Part shown: positions 1 to 7,000 of the stretch, piece after piece
How positions within the stretch are numbered: the first letter of the stretch is position 1
How the letters are laid out: each line of letters starts with the position of its first letter
Origin: Agromyces sp. LHK192
GTDB lineage: Bacteria > Actinomycetota > Actinomycetes > Actinomycetales > Microbacteriaceae
Length of the DNA: 64,000 bases
Direction: 5' to 3'
Assembly (NCBI RefSeq): GCF_004006235.1
Contig: NZ_CP034753.1
Coordinates: forward strand, 2,294,001-2,358,000
Translations under genes and position numbers: made by a program
The notes under the pieces: model-generated
The model's database searches: none
What the model was told of the DNA's origin: nothing
Seen by the model: only the letters and a program-made list of their open reading frames with translations

Positions 1-295
1 TCATCGCCGTGAACGAGCCGCCGGGCGAGTTGATGTACATCATGATGTCGCGGTCGGGGTCCATCGACTCGAGCACGAGCAGCTGCGCCATGATGTCGTC
101 GGCCGACGCGTCGTCGACCTGGACGCCGAGGAAGATGATGCGGTCCTCGAAGAGCTTCGCGTACGGGTCCTGGCGCTTGAAGCCGTAGGCCGTGCGCTCC
201 TCGAAGCTCGGGAGGATGTAGCGGGAGCCGGGCGCCTGGGTGCCCGAGAAGGCGGTGCCGCCGAAAGCAGGGCCACCGAAGGTAGGTGCAGTCAT
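1..295 (-). CDS. clpP2: ATP-dependent Clp protease proteolytic subunit ClpP2 (partial, C-terminus outside window)
   Basis: This is the N-terminal 98 residues of a ClpP peptidase, which runs off the left edge of the window. The visible part has the ClpP fold elements: an N-terminal Gly/Ala-rich propeptide-like stretch, then the FEERTAYGFKRQDPYAKLFEDRIIFLG region, and the oxyanion-forming INSPGGS motif near the cut. The catalytic serine is not in view. It starts 20 bp after the clpP1 stop, with a purine-rich ribosome site (GAGGAAGAGAGAG) just upstream, so it is the second gene of a clpP1-clpP2 operon. In actinobacteria the two different ClpP rings form one mixed tetradecamer served by ClpX or ClpC. 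clpX would be expected next, outside the window. Confidence 0.95.
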   Translation of the reverse strand, partial: MTAPTFGGPAFGGTAFSGTQAPGSRYILPSFEERTAYGFKRQDPYAKLFEDRIIFLGVQVDDASADDIMAQLLVLESMDPDRDIMMYINSPGGSFTAM

Positions 296-315
296 TCGCG
301 TGTTCTCTCTCTTCC

Positions 316-900
316 TCAGGCCTGGGTTCCGCCGCCGCCGGTCACGTCGAGCGCGGACTCGCGGATGTGGTCGACGAAGCCGTACTCGAGCGCCTCCTCG
401 GCAGTGAACCAGCGGTCGCGGTCGCCGTCGGCGTTGATCTGCTCGACGGACTTGCCCGTCTGGGCAGCGGTGATCTCGGCGAGCCGCTTCTTCATGGAGA
501 GGATCAGCTGGGCCTGCGTCTGGATGTCGCTCGCCGTGCCGCCGAAGCCGCCGTGCGGCTGGTGCAGCAGCACTCGGGCGTTGGGGGTGATGTACCGCTT
601 GCCCTTGGTGCCCGCGGTGAGCAGCAGTTGGCCCATCGACGCCGCCATGCCGATGCCGACGGTCACGATGTCGTTGGGCACGAACTGCATGGTGTCGTAG
701 ATCGCCATGCCCGCGGTGATCGATCCACCGGGCGAGTTGATGTACAGGTAGATGTCCTTCTTCGGGTCCTCGGCTGCGAGCAGCAGCAGCTTCGCCGCGA
801 TCTCGTTCGCGTTGTCATCGCGGACCTCGGAGCCGAGCCAGATGATGCGGTCCTTCAGCAGACGATCGAACACACCGGGCTGCAGTGACGGTTCGGCCAT
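316..900 (-). CDS. clpP1: ATP-dependent Clp protease proteolytic subunit ClpP1
   Basis: This 194-residue serine peptidase is the proteolytic core of the cytosolic Clp protease, and length and fold match the family. The catalytic triad can be placed at Ser88 (AASMG), His113 (HQPHGG) and Asp162 (RDRW), with the substrate-clamping INSPGGS motif at 55-60. The frame stays open further upstream to 954, but the conserved start [15 protein letters not shown] at 900 is preceded by CGGAG, so I use 900. clpP2 follows after 20 bp. A candidate -10 (TAGATT, 936-941) and a ClgR-like palindrome (969-985) lie upstream, overlapping the end of the TPR gene. ClgR is the known activator of actinobacterial clp genes, so stress-induced expression is likely. 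Confidence 0.97.
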   Translation of the reverse strand: MAEPSLQPGVFDRLLKDRIIWLGSEVRDDNANEIAAKLLLLAAEDPKKDIYLYINSPGGSITAGMAIYDTMQFVPNDIVTVGIGMAASMGQLLLTAGTKGKRYITPNARVLLHQPHGGFGGTASDIQTQAQLILSMKKRLAEITAAQTGKSVEQINADGDRDRWFTAEEALEYGFVDHIRESALDVTGGGGTQA

Positions 901-935
901 GGAATTTCGCTCCGTTTCGTTGTCGCGTTCACTCG

Positions 936-941
936 AATCTA
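936..941 (-). promoter_or_regulatory. candidate -10 element of clpP1-clpP2
   Basis: On the minus strand this reads TAGATT, 35 bases upstream of the clpP1 ATG, which leaves room for a roughly 28-base leader with the CGGAG ribosome site. No good -35 is visible. That fits a promoter needing an activator bound at the ClgR-like site just upstream. Confidence 0.45.
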
Positions 942-968
942 TCCGGTGCAACACGGCCGAACGGGGCT

Positions 969-985
969 GTTCGCCCTAGGCGGAT
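969..985. promoter_or_regulatory. ClgR-like operator upstream of clpP1P2
   Basis: The sequence GTTCGC-CCTAG-GCGGAT is an imperfect dyad that closely resembles the actinobacterial ClgR operator as I recall it (GTTCGC-N5-GCG). It is centred about 48 bases upstream of the start site predicted from the TAGATT -10 element. It overlaps the stop codon of the TPR gene. ClgR itself is not in this window. Confidence 0.5.
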
Positions 986-1533
986 GACGCGTCGGCGGTC
1001 GAGGCGTCCGGTCGCCGTTCCGGGGCTCCGTCGGCGCCGCCTTCCGGCTCGACGAGCGCCGCGGCGTAGGCCGTCATCGACCGCGTGTACCGGCGCAGGT
1101 GCGGTGCGAGCGCGGTCAGCGCGACGGATGCCCCTCGCGTCGGGTCGCCCGCGCTCACGAGCGCGAGCGCGAGGAACGCGGCGACCTCGTCGCGGTACGG
1201 CGCATCAGGGTGGTCGCGGTACTCGGCCTCGATCATCCGAAGCGCCTCGGCGACGTCGCCGAGGTTGCGGATGCTGCTCGCCAACTGGACGACCGCCTGC
1301 GGGCGGTGCTCATCGTCGAGTCCGAGCTCGAGCGCGCGCCGGTACAGCGGCACGGCGTCCTCCGGCAGCCCGGCGGAGTCCCTCGCGCCCGCGCGCTCGA
1401 AGGCGGCCCTGGCGTCGTCGTCGCCGCGTTCCGCGGCGATGGCGTCGATCCGCTCGATCACCTCGTCGTCGACGAGCGACCCCGCGGCCAGTTCCCAGAC
1501 CTCGGCGATCCGCCGGTCCCAGTCGTCGGTCAT
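976..1533 (-). CDS. tetratricopeptide-repeat-like protein between tig and clpP1
   Basis: This is a 185-residue soluble, acidic, helical protein (MTDDWDRRIAEVWELAAG...). Residues from about 20 to 150 form alanine/arginine-rich helix pairs (ARAAFERAGARDSAGLPEDAVPLYRRALELG, then HRPQAVVQLASSIRNLGDVAEALRMIEAEYRDHP). They look like two or three TPR units, suggesting a protein-protein interaction scaffold. The start at 1533 has a GAGGAG ribosome site 8 bases upstream. It lies between the chaperone gene tig and the protease gene clpP1, so a role in protein quality control is tempting but only inferred from position. A strong hairpin (1557-1592) separates it from tig. I recognise no specific family function. 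Confidence 0.8.
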   Translation of the reverse strand: MTDDWDRRIAEVWELAAGSLVDDEVIERIDAIAAERGDDDARAAFERAGARDSAGLPEDAVPLYRRALELGLDDEHRPQAVVQLASSIRNLGDVAEALRMIEAEYRDHPDAPYRDEVAAFLALALVSAGDPTRGASVALTALAPHLRRYTRSMTAYAAALVEPEGGADGAPERRPDASTADASSA

Positions 1534-1556
1534 CCGTGCACTCCTCCTCGAGATGC

Positions 1557-1592
1557 GGAAGGGCCGGATGCCGCGTGGCATCCGGCCCTTCC
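1557..1592 (-). terminator. hairpin terminator after tig
   Basis: A perfect 16-bp inverted repeat (1557-1572 with 1577-1592) around a 4-base loop GCGT lies 11 bases downstream of the tig stop. There is no T-run after it on the minus strand, so it is a U-less, very GC-rich terminator or a transcript-end stabiliser. Both arms contain the abundant GGATGCC/GGCATCC motif. Confidence 0.75.
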
Positions 1593-1603
1593 GGGTGGTT
1601 TCG

Positions 1604-3013
1604 TTACTCGGCGTCGGCCTGCTCGGCCTCGGCCTTCTTCTTGGTGGCGCGCTTCTTCGGAGCCGGCTTCTCCTCGACGACCTCGGCCTCCACGGCCTCG
1701 GCCTCAGGAGCGGCCTCGCCCTCGTCATCGGAACCGGCGACGGCCGTGAACTCCGACAGGTCGACGGCGTTACCAGAGGCATCCGCGACCTTCGCCTTGC
1801 CCAGCGCGATCGCGAGCGCCTTGTTGCGGGCGACCTCGCCGACCATCGCGGGGATCTGGCCCTGCTCGCTCAGGATCTGCACGAACTCGTTCGGGTTCAT
1901 GCCGTACTGCGCGGCACCCTGGACGAGGTACTGCGTGAGCTCCTCCTGGCTGACCTGGACCTTCTCCGTCTCGGCGATCTTGTCGAGGAGGATCTGGGTC
2001 TGGAAGGCCTTGGTGCTCGCCTCGGTGACCTCGGCGCGGTGCTCGTCGTCCTCGAGGCGTCCCTCGCCCTCGAGGTGGCGGTGCACCTCGTCCTCGATGA
2101 CGCTGTCGGCGATCGGGATCTCGACGAGCTCGAGGAGCTTGTCGACGAGGAGGTCGCGAGCCTGCGAACCCTGGCTGAACGACTTGTTGCGGGCGACCTG
2201 CTCCTTGAGCGAGTCGGTCAGCTCGGCGATGGTGTCGAACTCGCTCGCGATCTGGGCGAAGTCGTCGTCGGCCTCGGGGAGCTCGCGCTCCTTGACGGCG
2301 GTGACGGTGACGGTGATCTCAGCGGTCTCGCCCTCGTGGTCGCCGCCGAGCAGCTTCGACTCGAAGGTGGTGGTCTCGTCGGCGGTGAGCGAGTCGAGCG
2401 CCTCGTCGATGCCGGCCAGCAGCTCGCCGGAGCCGACCTCGTACGAGATGCCGTTGGCGGTGTCGACCTCGGTCTCGCCGATCTTGGCGACGAGGTCGAG
2501 CGTCACGAAGTCGCCCGTCTTCGCGGGACGATCGACCGTGATGAGGGTGCCGAAGCGGCTGCGGAGGCGGTCGAGCTCCTGCTCGACCTCGTCCTCGGCG
2601 ACCTCGACGTCGTCGACGACGAGCTCGAGGCCCTCGTAGGCGGGCAGCTCGATCTCGGGACGAACGTCGACCTCGATGGCGAGGAGCAGGTCGCCCGAGA
2701 AGTCCTTCTCGTTCGGCCACTCGACGATGTCGGCGGCCGGGCGGCCGAGCGGGCGCAGCTCGTGCTCGGCGACGGCGGCGCGGTAGAACCCGTCGAGGCC
2801 CTCGTTGACGGCGTGCTCGAGCACGGCGGCCTTGCCGACGCGCTGGTCGATGACGGGCGCCGGGACCTTGCCCTTGCGGAAGCCCGGGACGTTGATCTGC
2901 TCGGCGATGTGCTCGTACGCGTGGGTGATGCTGGGCTTCAGCTCCTCGGGCGTCACCGAGATGGTGAGCTTGGCGCGCGTCGGGCTCAGCTTCTCAACCG
3001 AAGTGGTCGGCAT
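1604..3013 (-). CDS. tig: trigger factor, ribosome-associated chaperone and peptidyl-prolyl isomerase
   Basis: This 469-residue protein binds at the ribosomal exit tunnel and assists folding of nascent chains. The N-terminal ribosome-binding domain carries the signature GFRKGKVP (about residues 43-50). The central FKBP-type PPIase domain begins near [12 protein letters not shown] (about 160), and the helical C-terminal arms follow. The last 45 residues are a charged Glu/Lys/Ala tail ([19 protein letters not shown]) typical of actinobacterial trigger factors. The frame stays open through the neighbouring tRNA gene to 3151, but [13 protein letters not shown] at 3013 with an AGGAGAT ribosome site is clearly the real start. 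It lies 50 bp downstream of tRNA-Pro and may be co-transcribed with it. Confidence 0.98.
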   Translation of the reverse strand: MPTTSVEKLSPTRAKLTISVTPEELKPSITHAYEHIAEQINVPGFRKGKVPAPVIDQRVGKAAVLEHAVNEGLDGFYRAAVAEHELRPLGRPAADIVEWPNEKDFSGDLLLAIEVDVRPEIELPAYEGLELVVDDVEVAEDEVEQELDRLRSRFGTLITVDRPAKTGDFVTLDLVAKIGETEVDTANGISYEVGSGELLAGIDEALDSLTADETTTFESKLLGGDHEGETAEITVTVTAVKERELPEADDDFAQIASEFDTIAELTDSLKEQVARNKSFSQGSQARDLLVDKLLELVEIPIADSVIEDEVHRHLEGEGRLEDDEHRAEVTEASTKAFQTQILLDKIAETEKVQVSQEELTQYLVQGAAQYGMNPNEFVQILSEQGQIPAMVGEVARNKALAIALGKAKVADASGNAVDLSEFTAVAGSDDEGEAAPEAEAVEAEVVEEKPAPKKRATKKKAEAEQADAE

Positions 3014-3063
3014 GGGGAAGATCTCCTGTTGTGTGGAAGTTCGTGTCGAGCCTGCACGACTCG

Positions 3064-3138
3064 TCGGGGCGACAGGATTCGAACCTGCGACCTCCCGCTC
3101 CCAAAGCGGGCGCTCTAGCCAAGCTGAGCTACGCCCCG
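3064..3138 (-). tRNA. tRNA-Pro (anticodon TGG)
   Basis: The 75-base gene folds into a complete cloverleaf. The acceptor stem is CGGGGCG/CGCCCCG, the anticodon stem CCCGC/GCGGG carries loop TTTGGGA (anticodon TGG), and the T arm is GCAGG-TTCGAAT-CCTGT. The discriminator is A and CCA is not encoded. It lies directly upstream of tig on the same strand. Confidence 0.96.
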
Positions 3139-3211
3139 AGTCGCTACTCAACTCGTCGGCCCGCCCGCGCAGGCATGCCGGAGCATGCGGGAGCGAAGAT
3201 GGGCCCCCGAA

Positions 3212-3217
3212 AGTCTA
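3212..3217 (-). promoter_or_regulatory. candidate -10 upstream of tRNA-Pro
   Basis: This reads TAGACT on the minus strand, 73 bases upstream of the tRNA. It is the only TAnnnT hexamer I noticed in this spacer. No convincing -35 is present. It could drive a tRNA-Pro/tig transcript. Confidence 0.35.
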
Positions 3218-3258
3218 CTGCACGCAGGCGGTGCCCAATCGCCGGGTTCGGATCCCGG

Positions 3259-3630
3259 TCACATCGTCTCGACCCATCCGGCCCGCCAGTCGGCCGGCGC
3301 GAACGGCGACGCCCAGTACGCCGACTCGTGACGGATGCGCCCGTCGCGGATCTCGAAGACGAACACCGCATCGAAAACCCCGCCGTCTCCGTAGTCGGCG
3401 ACGATCTCCGCCACCCAGAGTTCGCCGGAGCCGCGGATGCGCCGCGGCGTCAACGTCGGCAGGCCCGGGAACGCGGCGTACACCGCCCGTCGGTTCGCTC
3501 CCCCGACGATCCGCTCGCGTGACTGCGGCCACTCGATCACGACGTCGTCGTCGAACACGGCGTCCATCGCGTCGAGGTCTCTCGCGTTGATCGCGTCGAC
3601 CAGCGCCTCGATCGTCGCGCGTCCGTCCAT
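3259..3630 (-). CDS. nuclear transport factor 2 / SnoaL-like family protein
   Basis: This is a 123-residue single-domain protein with the NTF2-like cone fold pattern. A long N-terminal helix (MDGRATIEALVDAINARDLDAMDAVFDDDVVIEWPQS) is followed by curved beta strands (GELWVAEIVADYGDGGVFDAVFVFEIRDGRIRHESAYWASPF). Such proteins are often small-molecule isomerases, hydrolases or ligand binders, but the sequence does not say which. The tryptophan-rich end (SPFAPADWRAGWVETM) is common in SnoaL-like proteins. The start at 3630 has AAGGAG upstream. It is a single gene between tRNA-Pro and tRNA-Gly, with no operon partner. Confidence 0.8.
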   Translation of the reverse strand: MDGRATIEALVDAINARDLDAMDAVFDDDVVIEWPQSRERIVGGANRRAVYAAFPGLPTLTPRRIRGSGELWVAEIVADYGDGGVFDAVFVFEIRDGRIRHESAYWASPFAPADWRAGWVETM

Positions 3631-3694
3631 CTCGTTCTCCTTCGAACGGGTGACGCGCGGACCCCTCGTGCACGAACAGGTCTCGCGCGTGCAC

Positions 3695-3700
3695 TACGAT
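3695..3700 (+). promoter_or_regulatory. candidate -10 of tRNA-Gly
   Basis: TACGAT lies 28 bases before the mature 5' end of tRNA-Gly, predicting initiation near 3707. The -35 region is not recognisable. Confidence 0.4.
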
Positions 3701-3728
3701 GTTCCAAGTGCCCGGATGCCGGGTGCTC

Positions 3729-3799
3729 GGGGATGTAGCTCAATGGTAGAGCCTCAGTCTTCCAAACTGATTACGCGGGTTCGATTCCCGTCATCCCCT
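3729..3799 (+). tRNA. tRNA-Gly (anticodon TCC)
   Basis: The 71-base cloverleaf has acceptor GGGGATG/CATCCCC, a short D-loop, anticodon stem TCAGT/ACTGA with loop CTTCCAA (anticodon TCC), and T arm GCGGG-TTCGATT-CCCGT. The discriminator is T and CCA is not encoded. Confidence 0.96.
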
Positions 3800-3995
3800 C
3801 CCTTACCCGCGCAACGGATCAGCGTTTGCCCGTGCGACGACGTCGACCGCAGGTGTCACTAGCGGGTGCCAAGGGCTTATCCCCGTCGCTGCATCTCATG
3901 CGAGTTCGCCACGCACGAATTCGACGACTCGCGCCTCTCACCAAGAAACGATCCACAGCGAGTGCGTCTGGGGAAGACCACCTGTCCAGCCCGGC
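3800..3995. other. gene-free spacer after tRNA-Gly
   Basis: I see no supportable gene here. Short open frames exist on both strands, but they lack ribosome sites and have codon use unlike the neighbours. A small T-rich stretch follows the tRNA without a convincing hairpin. Confidence 0.6.
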
Positions 3996-4001
3996 TACCA
4001 T
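3996..4001 (+). promoter_or_regulatory. -10 element of a leaderless lipoprotein gene
   Basis: TACCAT ends 6 bases before the ATG at 4008, so transcription should begin at the start codon itself. There is no ribosome site in the spacer, which agrees with a leaderless transcript. Confidence 0.55.
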
Positions 4002-4007
4002 CCGAGC

Positions 4008-4733
4008 ATGATCTCCCCCATGACCCGAACCGGGGTTCGACCAAATTCGACCCGCACGCTCAGCGCGATTGCGGGCTGCTTCGTTCTCGGCGCGTTGATC
4101 GCGGGCTGCACCAGCACGCCCGAGCTCGAACGAGCCCAGACGACCAGCTCGACCGGCGCGTCAGAGTCGGCGACGACTGAGGAGTCCGCCGCGGCCGATC
4201 CCGTGGGCGACGCCTCGAATTCGCCCTGCGGGCTTCTGGACGACGAAACCATCGCGGCGTTGATCGGTTCGACGCCCGCGGGGAACGAAGTCCAGGTCAC
4301 GGGCACGGATCTGCCCGCCTGCCAGATCGGAAACACCTCGACTGGCGGCATCCAGGTCTCGCAGGTGCCCGCGGAGGATTGGGCGCGCTCGTTGCCGTCG
4401 GTGCTCGACAGCTTCCGCGCACTCCCCGACGGTGCGGTCGATCCCACCATGTTGCAGCAGATCGAGGGAGCAGCAGCGGAGCTCGAGGCCGGAGCAATCA
4501 TCCCTGCGGACGAGGCGTGCGGCTATTTCAGCAGTCTCCTCGAACTGCAAGGCCGGGAGCCAGGCACAACCCTGTCCGTTTCGTATATCCCGGATCGCGA
4601 GTCAGCCATGGCCGTTTCAGCCCAGCAGTGCGTTTCCGGCACCTACACGACATTGCTCGTCGCGCGCGAAGGCATCTCAGCGGATCCGGCCATCATCGAC
4701 CAGGTGACAATCGCGCTCGCTGGCCTCGGATGA
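4008..4733 (+). CDS. putative secreted lipoprotein of unknown function
   Basis: The 241-residue product has a lipoprotein signal: basic N-terminus, hydrophobic core LSAIAGCFVLGALIAG, and lipobox LIAGC with the lipidated Cys near 31. A Thr/Ser-rich linker (about 35-60) is followed by a globular domain starting CGLLDDETIAALIGSTP. That start resembles substrate-binding-like DUF3558 lipoproteins of actinobacteria, but the match is weak. The mature domain has several cysteines that could form disulfides outside the cell. Start: ATG at 4008, 6 bases after a TACCAT -10 element. A second in-frame ATG (4020) is possible. It has no operon partner, so the function is unknown. Confidence 0.75.
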   Translation: MISPMTRTGVRPNSTRTLSAIAGCFVLGALIAGCTSTPELERAQTTSSTGASESATTEESAAADPVGDASNSPCGLLDDETIAALIGSTPAGNEVQVTGTDLPACQIGNTSTGGIQVSQVPAEDWARSLPSVLDSFRALPDGAVDPTMLQQIEGAAAELEAGAIIPADEACGYFSSLLELQGREPGTTLSVSYIPDRESAMAVSAQQCVSGTYTTLLVAREGISADPAIIDQVTIALAGLG

Positions 4734-4753
4734 GCGATCAGTTGACATAGCTC

Positions 4754-4799
4754 CCGGTCCCGACCGGCGCCGGGCGTCCGTCGCCAAGAACGTGGCGAC
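4754..4799 (+). terminator. weak paired hairpins downstream of the lipoprotein gene
   Basis: Two small stems, CCGGT/ACCGG (4754-4758 with 4763-4767) and GTCGCC/GGCGAC (4780-4785 with 4794-4799), lie 20-65 bases after the stop. Neither is followed by a T-run. They could end transcription, but support is modest. Confidence 0.3.
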
Positions 4800-4916
4800 C
4801 CGGCTCCGCTCCTGTTCGGCTCGGTCATCGTGGCTCGTCACCCTCGCTCCAGTGAATTCGAGTCCGCTCGCGGCGAAATCGCGCATGATCAGGCGTTGAG
4901 GCCAGCCTTTCCTCCC

Positions 4917-4944
4917 TTGAAATACGCCGCTATCCGCGTAGCGT
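4917..4944 (+). promoter_or_regulatory. candidate promoter of dps
   Basis: A -35-like TTGAAA (4917-4922) and a -10-like TAGCGT (4939-4944) are separated by 16 bases and sit 33 bases before the dps ATG. This is one of the few places in the window with a recognisable -35. A leader with an AGGAAGG ribosome site follows. Confidence 0.5.
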
Positions 4945-4977
4945 TGTACCTGACATCGATCAGGAAGGTGGGCTCAG

Positions 4978-5463
4978 ATGACCGACACCATTGCTCCGAA
5001 GACCGGGACCAACGCCGAGGTCGCCTCAGGGGTTGCGCAGTTCTTCACCCCGATCGTGCATGAGCTGATCGCGCTGGCCGTCAACGGCAAGCAGGCGCAC
5101 TGGCACGTGCGCGGCCACAACTTCATCGAGGTGCACGAGTTCCTCGACGTGGTCGTCGACCACGCGCAGGACTGGTCGGACGAGGCCGCCGAGCGGATCA
5201 TCGCTCTCGGGCTGCCGATCGACGCGCGCCTCGCCACCGTCGCGAAGGAGGGTGGCGCGGTCAACCCGAAGGCCGGATTCAAGCAGGCCGACGACACGAT
5301 CGCCGACGTGATCGCGCAGATCGACGTCGCCACCGAGAAGGTGAACGCCGCGATCGAGGGGTTGGCCGAGCTCGACCCGTCGAGCCAGGACATCGCGATC
5401 TCGATCCGCCAGGGCCTCGACAAGGACCGCTGGTTCCTCGCCGCGCACCTCAGCGTGAGCTGA
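4978..5463 (+). CDS. dps: Dps family DNA-binding ferritin-like protein
   Basis: The 161-residue protein forms a four-helix ferritin-like bundle. Members assemble into dodecamers that oxidise Fe(II) with hydrogen peroxide, store iron and protect DNA. The inter-subunit ferroxidase ligands are visible as KQAHWHVRGHNFIEVHEFLD (about 36-55) and DHAQDWSDEAAERI (about 59-72), matching the Dps His...His-x10-Asp-x3-Glu pattern. The N-terminal tail is short and not strongly basic, so DNA binding may be weak. It has an AGGAAGG ribosome site and a promoter with recognisable -35 and -10 boxes. It stands alone as a transcription unit, followed by a hairpin. Confidence 0.93.
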   Translation: MTDTIAPKTGTNAEVASGVAQFFTPIVHELIALAVNGKQAHWHVRGHNFIEVHEFLDVVVDHAQDWSDEAAERIIALGLPIDARLATVAKEGGAVNPKAGFKQADDTIADVIAQIDVATEKVNAAIEGLAELDPSSQDIAISIRQGLDKDRWFLAAHLSVS

Positions 5464-5502
5464 CCGACGCGATCCCCCTGATCAAGAGGGGGTGCGTCGG
5501 GA

Positions 5503-5551
5503 CGGGCCCGGGAGCAGAATGCCGGTATGACGGCAGCTGCTCCCGGGCCCG
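5503..5551 (+). promoter_or_regulatory. 15-bp perfect hairpin enclosing the start codon of the downstream membrane protein
   Basis: Positions 5503-5517 and 5537-5551 are perfectly complementary (CGGGCCCGGGAGCAG with its complement), leaving a 19-base loop. Within the loop, GCCG (5521-5524) pairs with CGGC (5531-5534), so the ATG at 5527 lies in a 6-base apical loop. It could be a dps terminator, a translational lid over the start codon, or both. Confidence 0.7.
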
Positions 5552-6246
5552 TTCCGTCTCCGGATGACGGCGACCGACCGGCGCCCGCGCTCTCCGATGC
5601 CCAGCGCGCGCTGCGCGCGCAGCTGCTCGCGACCGAACACTGGAGTCTGCTCGCGTCGCGTTCCACCACGCAGAGCGAGGTGCTCACCCGGATCGCCATC
5701 CTGCTGACACTCGTCTCGGCGGGTCTCGTCACGCTCGGCGTCCTGGGCAACGCGACCGCCTTCCGCGATTGGTCCGGCGCCGCCGCCCTCGGCGTGCTGT
5801 TCCTCCTGGTGCTGCTCGGGATCGTCACCCAGCTGCGCGTCTTCAACACGATGAGCGAGGATCTCGCGTACGTGCTCGCCATGAACCGGATCCGCGCCGC
5901 GTACGTCGACCTCGATCCGGGTGTTGAGCGATACCTGCTCACCGGGACCGCCGACGACCTCCAGGGTGCGACACGGACCTACTATCCGTTCGCCGTGCGC
6001 GACCGGACCCAGGTGCTCGCGAGCTCGGCAATGCTCGTCGTACTCACGACCTCGGCGATCGACGGATTGTTCGTCGGAGCGCTGCTCTTCACGCTCACCG
6101 CGTCGACGGGATGGGCGATCGGCGTCGGAACCGCCGTCGCCGTCGCCGCGATCGTCGCGTCGATGTCCCTCGGATATCGGAGCTTCGTGCGCGTCCAGCG
6201 CACGCACGTCCCCCTCCGGCGGACGCCCGGCACCGGCTCGGTCTGA
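5527..6246 (+). CDS. conserved membrane protein with about four transmembrane helices
   Basis: The 239-residue protein begins with a Pro/Asp-rich cytosolic segment and an amphipathic helix (LSDAQRALRAQLLATEHWSLLASRSTTQSEVLTR). Two helices follow (about 53-73 and 84-103), then a central polar domain (VFNTMSEDLAYVLAMNRIRAAYVDLDPGVERYL...RTYYPF), then two more helices (about 158-180 and 185-207) and a basic tail. The hairpin-of-two-helices pattern with a central domain recurs in actinobacterial hypotheticals, but I cannot assign a function. The start is buried in a hairpin. CAGAAT lies 6 bases before the ATG and could be a leaderless -10, though the first base is off consensus. It converges with the response regulator gene at 6289. 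Confidence 0.75.
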   Translation: MTAAAPGPVPSPDDGDRPAPALSDAQRALRAQLLATEHWSLLASRSTTQSEVLTRIAILLTLVSAGLVTLGVLGNATAFRDWSGAAALGVLFLLVLLGIVTQLRVFNTMSEDLAYVLAMNRIRAAYVDLDPGVERYLLTGTADDLQGATRTYYPFAVRDRTQVLASSAMLVVLTTSAIDGLFVGALLFTLTASTGWAIGVGTAVAVAAIVASMSLGYRSFVRVQRTHVPLRRTPGTGSV

Positions 6247-6288
6247 GCGGGAGCAGCCGGTCCCGTGCCCAACAGCGCAGCGCGTCGC

Positions 6289-6948
6289 CTACCGTTGCAA
6301 CCAGGCGAGCACGGCGAGCACGCGACGGTGGTCGGTGCCCGAGTCCTCGAGCCCGAGCTTCTGGAAGATCGCGGTCACGTTCTTCTCGACCGCCCCGACG
6401 CCGATGAACAACTGCGCGGCGATGCCCGAGTTGGTGCGCCCTTCCGCCATGAGCTCGAGCACCTCCCGCTCGCGCGGAGTGAGCGACGTGAGCGGGTCGG
6501 CGCGCCGCGACAGCAACTCGCGGACGACCTGGGGATCGAGCACCGTGCCGCCGGCGCTGATCCGCTGGACGGCGTCCTGCAGTTCGTCGAGCGACGCGAC
6601 CCGGTCCTTCAGCAGGTATCCCATGCCGCCCTCGCCGCTCGAGAGCAGCTCGTGCGCGTAGGTCCCCTCGACGTACTGGCTGAGCAGGAGGATGCCCACG
6701 CGCGGCGCGCGACGGCGCAGCTCGATCGCGGCCCGCACTCCCTCGTCGCGGAACGTCGGCGGCATGCGCACGTCGAGCACGACGACGTCGACGGCGGAGT
6801 CGTCGAACTCGGCGAGCAGCGCGTCCGCGTCACCGTACGCGGCGACCGTCTCGAAGCCGGCTTCGTCGAAGAGCCGGACGAGCCCCTCGCGGAGCAGTAC
6901 GGAGTCCTCGGCGAGGCAGATGCGCAGCGGCCGTCCGGCTTCGGTCAT
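6289..6948 (-). CDS. NarL/LuxR-family response regulator
   Basis: The 219-residue DNA-binding regulator has an N-terminal receiver domain with acidic pocket AEDS and phospho-acceptor Asp59 (VVVLDVRMPP). The conserved Lys is in GYLLKDRVASLDEL. A C-terminal LuxR-type helix-turn-helix begins LTPREREVLELMAEGRTNSGIA. It lies 52 bp downstream of a histidine kinase gene on the same strand and is almost certainly its partner. It also has its own candidate leaderless promoter: TACGCT ends 6 bases before the ATG. It could therefore be expressed apart from the kinase. Target genes are unknown; no clear repeat marks a binding site nearby. Confidence 0.93.
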   Translation of the reverse strand: MTEAGRPLRICLAEDSVLLREGLVRLFDEAGFETVAAYGDADALLAEFDDSAVDVVVLDVRMPPTFRDEGVRAAIELRRRAPRVGILLLSQYVEGTYAHELLSSGEGGMGYLLKDRVASLDELQDAVQRISAGGTVLDPQVVRELLSRRADPLTSLTPREREVLELMAEGRTNSGIAAQLFIGVGAVEKNVTAIFQKLGLEDSGTDHRRVLAVLAWLQR

Positions 6949-7000
6949 CCCCCCAGCGTAGCGAGGGTGGATGCCCCGGCCGAGGCATCCGCCGACGAGG

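Noticed and set aside
3014..3151. Upstream in-frame extension of tig through tRNA-Pro
   Set aside because: It would translate the tRNA gene. [13 protein letters not shown] with AGGAGAT fits the family start.
4741..4770. TTGACA at 4742 as a promoter after the lipoprotein gene
   Set aside because: No TAnnnT lies 16-18 bases downstream. A better TTGAAA/TAGCGT pair for dps is found at 4917-4944.
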